From NCBI GenBank assembly GCA_026705465.1, contig JAPPAP010000024.1, forward strand, positions 45,895 through 109,894: a stretch of 64,000 nucleotides of DNA, in the 5' to 3' direction. The notes under the pieces were generated by a model that ran no database searches, was not told the DNA's origin, and saw only the letters and a list, made by a program, of their open reading frames with translations. Positions 58,509 through 64,000 of the stretch are shown one piece after another (the stretch's first letter is position 1; every line of letters starts with the position of its first letter). The DNA is from a bacterium. GTDB taxonomy: Bacteria > Actinomycetota > Acidimicrobiia > Acidimicrobiales > Bin134. The position numbers and the translations under genes were made by a program.

Positions 58509-60170
58509 ATGACGCTGTACTACGACGAGTACCGACCCACGTTCGCTGACCGCAACGAGTGGAGCTCGCCAGCAGTTCTCCGCGCTCGAGCCGCCCTGCA
58601 CCCCGAAAAGGTCTATCTGGAGGTTCCCTGGGCCGACGAGGCGTACACGTACGCAGAGACCCTGGCGATTGCCGAGCGCGTGGGGTCGGGGATGCTCGGG
58701 GCCGGCGCCGAGCCCGGCGACCGCGTGTTGATCATGATCCCGAACTGCTCCGCATACATCTTCGGTTGGCTCGGTTCCTCCATGGCCGGTCTCGTCGAGG
58801 TGCCCATCAATACCGCATACCGGGGCACGTTCCTGGCCCACCAGGTGGCCACGACGGAGCCCACCTTGGCCGTCATCGATCCCGGCTACGTCGAACGGAT
58901 CCTCGACGTACCCGACGCCATCGGGTCGATACGGCATTTCTTCGTCGTTGGCAACACCGACGCGGTCGCCGACGCCTTGGCCACTCTCCGCGACGCCGGG
59001 CATGCGGCCTCTTCCTGGGTGGATCTGCTCGGCTCGGCGCCGGCGCCCCTGCCGACGGTCGCTGCGCGAGACCTCGGCTCGATCTTCTTCACATCGGGAA
59101 CCACCGGCCTGTCGAAGGGCGTCATGATGCCGCACGCGCACATGTACTTGTTCGCGGACGAGTGCGTATCGCTGACCCGGCTGACCGGCGAGGACACGTA
59201 CATGTCCGTCGGCCCGCTCTTCCACGGCAACTCGCAGTTCCTGGCCGCCTACCCGGCGCTCATTGCCGGCAGTCGATATGTGCTCCACGAGCGGTTCAGC
59301 GCGTCGGAGTGGATCGACCAGATCCGGGCTGCCCGCGCCACGGTCACGAACTTCGTCGGCGTCATGATGGACTTCGTCTGGCAGCAGGACGTGCGCCCCG
59401 ACGATGCCGACAACCAGCTGCGCTGCGTCTTCGCCGCTCCCACCGCCAGCTCGATCCTCGACGGCTTCAAAGAGCGATTCGGCGTCGACGCGTTCGTCGA
59501 GGTGTTCGGCCTCACCGAGACGTGCATGCCCATCCTCACGCCCTATGGCGTAGCGCGGCCGCCGGGTGCAGCCGGCCTCTTGAACCGCGACTGGTTCGAC
59601 ATCCGGCTTGTGGACTCCGAAACCGACGAGGAGGTACCCGTCGGCGAGGTAGGGGAACTCGTCGTTCGCGCCCGCTATCCATGGACTACTTGCCAGGGGT
59701 ACTTCGCAATGCCGGACAAGACGGCTGAGGCGTTTCGGAACCTGTGGTTCCACACGGGCGATGGACTCCGTCGCGATGAGGACGGCTGGTATTACTTCGT
59801 CGATCGGCTCAAGGACGCCATACGACGGCGCGGCGAGAACATCTCGTCCTACGAGGTCGAGCAGGGACTGGTGTCGCACGTCGAGGTTGCCGAGGTTGCC
59901 GCCATCGGCGTGCCTGCCGACCAGGAAGCCGGAGAGGACGAGGTGATGGTCTTCGTCGTACCCGAGCCTGGTCACAGCGTGTCGGCCGAGCAGCTGTGGG
60001 CGTACGCGGACAGGCAGCTGCCGGCCTTCGCAGTTCCGCGCTATGTGCGCATCATCGACGAGCTGCCGAAGACCCCGTCGGAGAAAGTGCGAAAGATCGA
60101 GCTCCGCGAGCACGGCTTCGATGCCGACACGGCCGACCGCGGCCCGCAGCCCCGCCGGAGGAAGCGGTGA
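58509..60170 (+). CDS. AMP-dependent acyl-CoA synthetase/ligase
   Basis: FFTSGTTGLSKGVMMPHAHMY, VFGLTETCMPILTPYG, RRGENISSYEVEQGL, KTPSEKVRKIELREHG. Confidence 0.94.
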   Translation: MTLYYDEYRPTFADRNEWSSPAVLRARAALHPEKVYLEVPWADEAYTYAETLAIAERVGSGMLGAGAEPGDRVLIMIPNCSAYIFGWLGSSMAGLVEVPINTAYRGTFLAHQVATTEPTLAVIDPGYVERILDVPDAIGSIRHFFVVGNTDAVADALATLRDAGHAASSWVDLLGSAPAPLPTVAARDLGSIFFTSGTTGLSKGVMMPHAHMYLFADECVSLTRLTGEDTYMSVGPLFHGNSQFLAAYPALIAGSRYVLHERFSASEWIDQIRAARATVTNFVGVMMDFVWQQDVRPDDADNQLRCVFAAPTASSILDGFKERFGVDAFVEVFGLTETCMPILTPYGVARPPGAAGLLNRDWFDIRLVDSETDEEVPVGEVGELVVRARYPWTTCQGYFAMPDKTAEAFRNLWFHTGDGLRRDEDGWYYFVDRLKDAIRRRGENISSYEVEQGLVSHVEVAEVAAIGVPADQEAGEDEVMVFVVPEPGHSVSAEQLWAYADRQLPAFAVPRYVRIIDELPKTPSEKVRKIELREHGFDADTADRGPQPRRRKR

Positions 60171-60283
60171 CCGCACGACCACACGGGGGGCGCTGGGCGC
60201 TGGAGCCGGCATTCCAGGATGGTGGCGGCTTTGGGCGTTTCCTGCCTATTATCATTTGAGAACTCGCACAGAGGAGTTCCTGC

Positions 60284-61012
60284 ATGGCCGTCACTGATCT
60301 TGCACCACCGAAGGCTGAGCTCGGGGAGATGACTCCAGCAGAGTTAGTCAACCTCATCCGAGCCGAGTGCTCCCGGCCCGGGATGGGCATGTATGACCAC
60401 CCGATAGTGAACGAGATGGAAGCAGGGACCGTCACGATCCCCCAGCTCCATCTGTTCACGGAGCAGTTCTATCTCCACATCTCACGGATGCTGCCGTGGA
60501 TCGGCGCCATCTACGTGCGCTGTCCTCACGAAGACGTCCGGACAACGCTCGTGAAGAACCTCGCCGAGGAATGCACCGGCAGCTACACCGACACCGATGC
60601 CCACCCCACCCTGTTGCTCGAGTTCGCAAAGGCGCTCGGCTCTGACACCGATCAGATCGTCCAGGCCGAGCAGCTTCCCGAAGGTCGGCGCGTCACCGAC
60701 TACTTCGAGTTCATGGGTCTGTGCCGCGAATGGTTCGTGCCCCTCTCCGCAATCGGCATCGGTCTCGAGTCGTTCGTACCCGAGACGTTCACGAGGATCG
60801 TTGCCGCGATGCGCGAGAACTACGACATGACCGACGAACAGCTGATCTTCTGGACGATGCACATCATCGCCGACGAGGAGCACGGCGATGAGGGCATCGA
60901 GATGGTCAGCGAATACGCATTGACACCCGACGCTCGCAAGCAGGTTTTCGACTGCACGGTCGAGACCAGCCGCCTGTTCCACGACCTGTGGAACATCTAT
61001 AAAGCTGCTTAG
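60284..61012 (+). CDS. TenA/PqqC-like (heme-oxygenase-like fold) protein
   Basis: FTEQFYLHISRMLPW, LAEECTG...AHPTLLLEFAKALG, MHIIADEEHGDEGIEMV; SD GAGGAG upstream of ATG. Confidence 0.75.
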   Translation: MAVTDLAPPKAELGEMTPAELVNLIRAECSRPGMGMYDHPIVNEMEAGTVTIPQLHLFTEQFYLHISRMLPWIGAIYVRCPHEDVRTTLVKNLAEECTGSYTDTDAHPTLLLEFAKALGSDTDQIVQAEQLPEGRRVTDYFEFMGLCREWFVPLSAIGIGLESFVPETFTRIVAAMRENYDMTDEQLIFWTMHIIADEEHGDEGIEMVSEYALTPDARKQVFDCTVETSRLFHDLWNIYKAA

Positions 61013-61133
61013 ACAAACGGCCGGACAGGCAGCCGCGAGTTCTTACTAGGCGTCAAAGGTTGGTCAACAACACGGGGAAGCGGCCATAGGCGTCTTGCGG
61101 CGGATGTTCAGCTGAGCATTCCGGCGCCGAGGG

Positions 61134-62375
61134 TCACGTTCGGAATTGACGGAAAAACTCGCGAACCTCGCTCGCGACGAGCCCCGGCTCCTCCGCGGCG
61201 GCGAAGTGACCGCCAGCCGGTTGCAACGTCCAACGGGCGATGTTGGCTACTCGTTCGCACGTTCGCCTTGGAGTGAAAATCAGATCGCCTGGAAAGACGG
61301 CCAGCGCCGTCGGCGCCTCGACGATCGGTGAGCGACGGTGGGCCGGCTGCCACGGCACCGAAAAACGGCCGTAGTAGATGCGCAGGCAGCTCCAGAAGCT
61401 GTCGGTGTGCCAATACAGCGAGGTCAGAGTCAGCAATTCGTCCTTGCTGAACCGTCGCTCGACATCGCGGTTGCCCTCGGCGTCTTCGCAATCGCTCCAG
61501 TTCCGCCTCCGCTCGACCAGCCATGCCAGCAATCCTGAAGGGGAGTCGTGCATCGCGTATGCCAGTGATTGCGGATCGGTGCCTTGCACCGCGGAGTGGG
61601 CCTTGGCATGCGCCAGCCGAGCTCGAGTCCGGGCCTCGTAATCCTCTTCGCCGGGTCCGCAATCGGCAGGATCGATGTTCTCGCGGTCGATGCCGTTGAA
61701 CGCTGGCATGGTGACCTGGATGCCATGGATGCGATCGGCGAACGCGTGGGCGAGCTCGGTACAGACGTGTGCACCCCAGTCGCCACCTTGGGCACAGAAC
61801 GTGCCGTAGCCGAGGACGTCCTGCATCAGCTTGACCCACAGGCCGGCGACGTCACGGGTGCTGAAGTGTCCGACCGGCAAAGGGGTCGAGAATGTGAAGC
61901 CGGGGAGCGACGGAATCACCACGTCGAAGGAATCGGTGCTGTCGAATCCATGGGCTACTGGATCGGTCAGCGGTCCGATGAGGCCGCGGAGATCCCAGAA
62001 GCTCCATGGCCATCCGTGAGTGCACACGATGGGCAAGGGGTTGGGCCCCTTGCCCCGTACGTGAATGAAATGGATGGGAAAGCCGTCGATCTCGGTCCGG
62101 AAGTGCGGCAACTCGTTCATCGCCGCTTCGTGGGATCGCCAGTCGTACTGGTGACGCCAGTGGTCGACGAGCTCTTCGAGATAGGCCCGGGGCGTGCCGT
62201 AGCGCCAGGCGTCGTTGTCCACGTCCCCCGGCCATCGAATCGATGCCAACCGTCGATCGAGATCGTCGAGAGAGGCCTGGGGAACTTCGACCCGAAACGA
62301 TTCGACTGTCCTTGCTTCCATCTGACTCACTTCCGCCCCTGCACCTCGAACGGCAACTGTCGGCCAACCCGCCAA
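61134..62375 (-). CDS. Epoxide hydrolase (EHN-type N-terminus, alpha/beta hydrolase)
   Basis: FRVEVPQASLDDLDRRLASIRWPGDVDNDAWRYGTPRAYLEELVDHWRHQYDWR; HGWPWSFWDLRGLIGPL; CAQGGDWGAHV; GGHFAAAEEPGLVASEVREFFRQF. Actual start may be the MEARTVESFRVEV Met. Confidence 0.92.
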   Translation of the reverse strand: MAGWPTVAVRGAGAEVSQMEARTVESFRVEVPQASLDDLDRRLASIRWPGDVDNDAWRYGTPRAYLEELVDHWRHQYDWRSHEAAMNELPHFRTEIDGFPIHFIHVRGKGPNPLPIVCTHGWPWSFWDLRGLIGPLTDPVAHGFDSTDSFDVVIPSLPGFTFSTPLPVGHFSTRDVAGLWVKLMQDVLGYGTFCAQGGDWGAHVCTELAHAFADRIHGIQVTMPAFNGIDRENIDPADCGPGEEDYEARTRARLAHAKAHSAVQGTDPQSLAYAMHDSPSGLLAWLVERRRNWSDCEDAEGNRDVERRFSKDELLTLTSLYWHTDSFWSCLRIYYGRFSVPWQPAHRRSPIVEAPTALAVFPGDLIFTPRRTCERVANIARWTLQPAGGHFAAAEEPGLVASEVREFFRQFRT

Positions 62376-62478
62376 CCGGGCTCCCCGAGTTGCTCAGTCT
62401 TGCACGCTCACCGCGATACGCGGGCCGGGGAGCAGGCGGCACGCTCGCTCCTCCCACCGCGCTCATTAGGGCCAGTCG

Positions 62479-62649
62479 ATGGTGGCCAGCCGACGCTTCG
62501 CGGATCCCCGCGAGGTGGCGGCCGCTGTGGCCTGGCTTCCGAGCGACGCGTCGAGCTACGTCAACGGCCAGAACCTCGAAGTGGGCGGCAGGATGATGCA
62601 AGTTCTGCTGGGGAGGCTTCCCCGCCCCGGAACCCCGCCTCTGCGATAA
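62479..62649 (+). pseudogene. C-terminal fragment of an SDR oxidoreductase
   Basis: 56-aa ORF MVASRRFADPREVAAAVAWLPSDASSYVNGQNLEVGGRMMQVLLGRL..., typical SDR C-terminus without a Rossmann domain upstream. Confidence 0.7.
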
Positions 62650-62668
62650 CGGGGCTGCATTGGCATCG

Positions 62669-62691
62669 GGAATGGGAACCATTACCATTCC
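62669..62691 (+). promoter_or_regulatory. Inverted repeat GGAATGG-N9-CCATTCC just upstream of the CobW-family gene
   Basis: Exact 7-bp inverted repeat, 3 bp before ATG 62695. Confidence 0.5.
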
Positions 62692-62694
62692 GTT

Positions 62695-63675
62695 ATGGTT
62701 GATGAGCGAGTTCCTGTAACGGTGCTGACGGGGTTTTTGGGTGCGGGTAAGACCACGTTGTTGAACCACATTCTCACCGAGCAGCACGGGAAGCGGATTG
62801 CGGTAATCGAGAACGAGTTCGGCGAGGTCGGCATCGACGATGCGATCGTGCTCGATGCCGAGGAAGAAATCTTCGAGATGAACAACGGCTGCATCTGCTG
62901 CACCGTGCGAGGCGATCTAATCCGCATCCTCGGCAATCTGATGCGACGCAAAGACCGGTTCGACCAGATCCTCATTGAGACGACCGGGCTCGCTGACCCT
63001 GCGCCGGTGGCCCAGACGTTCTTCGTTGACGACGAGATGGCTGACCAGTTGCGGCTCGACGCCATCGTCACCGTGGTTGACGCCAAGCACCTGCTTCCCC
63101 ATCTGGACGAAGAGAAGCCCGAAGGCGTGGAGAACGAAGCTGTCGAGCAACTGGCCTTTGCCGATCGGATTGTGCTCAACAAGATTGACCTCGCCGACGA
63201 TAGCGAGCTTGACGAGGTCGAGTCCCGGATCCGTGAGGTCAATGCGCTTGCTCCGATCATCCGAACCCAGCACGGAAAGGTGGACCTGGATGCGATCCTC
63301 GAGGTCGGCGCCTTTTCGCTCGACCGAGTGTTGGCAGAAGATCCGGAGTTCCTGGATCCCGATGCCGAGCACCAGCACGACCTGACGGTCACATCGGTTG
63401 GCATCGAGGTGGATGGCGACCTCGACATCGACCGGCTCAACGAATGGCTGGGCGAACTCCTGCAAACGAAGGGCACTGACATATTCCGCTCGAAGGGCAT
63501 CTTGTCCATCGCCGGGTGGGAGGAGAGGTATGTGTTCCAGGGCGTGCACATGCTCCTCGATGGCCAGCCATACGGGACATGGGGTGGCGAAGAGCGGCGC
63601 AATCGCCTCGTGTTCATCGGGCGCAACCTCGACCGGGCGTCGCTTGAGGCAAGCTTCCGGTCCTGCCTCGTATGA
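62695..63675 (+). CDS. CobW/COG0523-family GTPase (putative zinc metallochaperone)
   Basis: VLTGFLGAGKTTLLNHIL, NGCICCTVRGDL (CxCC motif), IETTGLADPAPV, LNKIDLAD; CobW_C domain. Confidence 0.94.
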   Translation: MVDERVPVTVLTGFLGAGKTTLLNHILTEQHGKRIAVIENEFGEVGIDDAIVLDAEEEIFEMNNGCICCTVRGDLIRILGNLMRRKDRFDQILIETTGLADPAPVAQTFFVDDEMADQLRLDAIVTVVDAKHLLPHLDEEKPEGVENEAVEQLAFADRIVLNKIDLADDSELDEVESRIREVNALAPIIRTQHGKVDLDAILEVGAFSLDRVLAEDPEFLDPDAEHQHDLTVTSVGIEVDGDLDIDRLNEWLGELLQTKGTDIFRSKGILSIAGWEERYVFQGVHMLLDGQPYGTWGGEERRNRLVFIGRNLDRASLEASFRSCLV

Positions 63676-64000
63676 CCGACACGTCGCCCGCCGCGCAATG
63701 GCAGGTGGACCTCGAAGACTATTTGAGCGTGCTCGAAGTCTCGCCGTCCCGCTGCCAGGCTGTAGCTGGATCCTTGGGCGGCGATGTGGTCCTTATCGAC
63801 ACAGCTGACGGCTCGGCCGCGGCGTTGGGACGCCATGAAATGGGTGCTCTGAGCGCGGCGTGGTCTTCTAATGGGGACCGCTTCGCGGTCGGAGGCCAGG
63901 ACGGACATGTCCGCATCTACGACCACGCAGGGGCCCCATCGGGGGTCGTCGCTGGGTCTGAGTGGGCGACGGCGCTGGCCTGGTCGCCAGATGCCCCTCT
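63672..64000 (+). CDS. WD40-repeat protein (partial, runs off window)
   Basis: ATGA overlap with the upstream stop; MTDTSPAAQWQVDLEDYLSVLEVSPSRCQAVAGSLGGDVVLIDTADGSAAALGRHEMGALSAAWSSNGDRFAVGGQDGHVRIYDHAG, no stop before window end. Confidence 0.75.
   Translation, partial: MTDTSPAAQWQVDLEDYLSVLEVSPSRCQAVAGSLGGDVVLIDTADGSAAALGRHEMGALSAAWSSNGDRFAVGGQDGHVRIYDHAGAPSGVVAGSEWATALAWSPDAP

Noticed and set aside
58482-60212. 576-aa minus-strand ORF antisense to the acyl-CoA ligase
   Set aside because: Shadow ORF from GC-rich third-position bias; the sense strand encodes an unambiguous AMP-ligase and the antisense product has low-complexity His/Gly/Val-rich content with no motifs.

Overview
High-GC actinobacterial (probably Acidimicrobiia-like) chromosomal window. 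The backbone resembles a familiar actinobacterial gene order: pdtaR-polA-rpsA ... uvrB ... uvrA ... nadA ... uvrC-rapZ ... gap-pgk-tpiA ... secG. It is repeatedly interrupted by accessory modules: a 30-repeat plant-like LRR protein, a two-component system/His-rich protein/amidase cluster, lipid/sterol-type catabolic genes (acyl-CoA synthetases, BVMO, P450, sulfotransferase, LLM, SDR) and VapBC. The right third is mosaic. Two tRNA-Leu(GAG) genes lie exactly 8,674 bp apart inside a direct repeat that includes the 3' end of a yceI gene. They bracket an ABM/cupin/P450/sugar-ABC-transporter island, and gene fragments lie at its right junction. The most exciting observation is a CDS hidden from the ORF track at 57704..58186 (-). 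It is a 160-aa carboxymuconolactone decarboxylase/AhpD-like protein whose only in-frame stop is a UGA at the second position of the CxxC motif (CDI-UGA). A 10-bp bulged stem-loop with a G-containing apical loop starts just downstream, so it is a candidate CxxU selenoprotein with a bacterial SECIS. Two other single-codon interruptions do not look like recoding: an amber stop at the conserved receiver Lys of an OmpR-type regulator, and an opal stop in an alpha/beta hydrolase. All assignments are by eye from motifs and translated ORFs; no database search was run.
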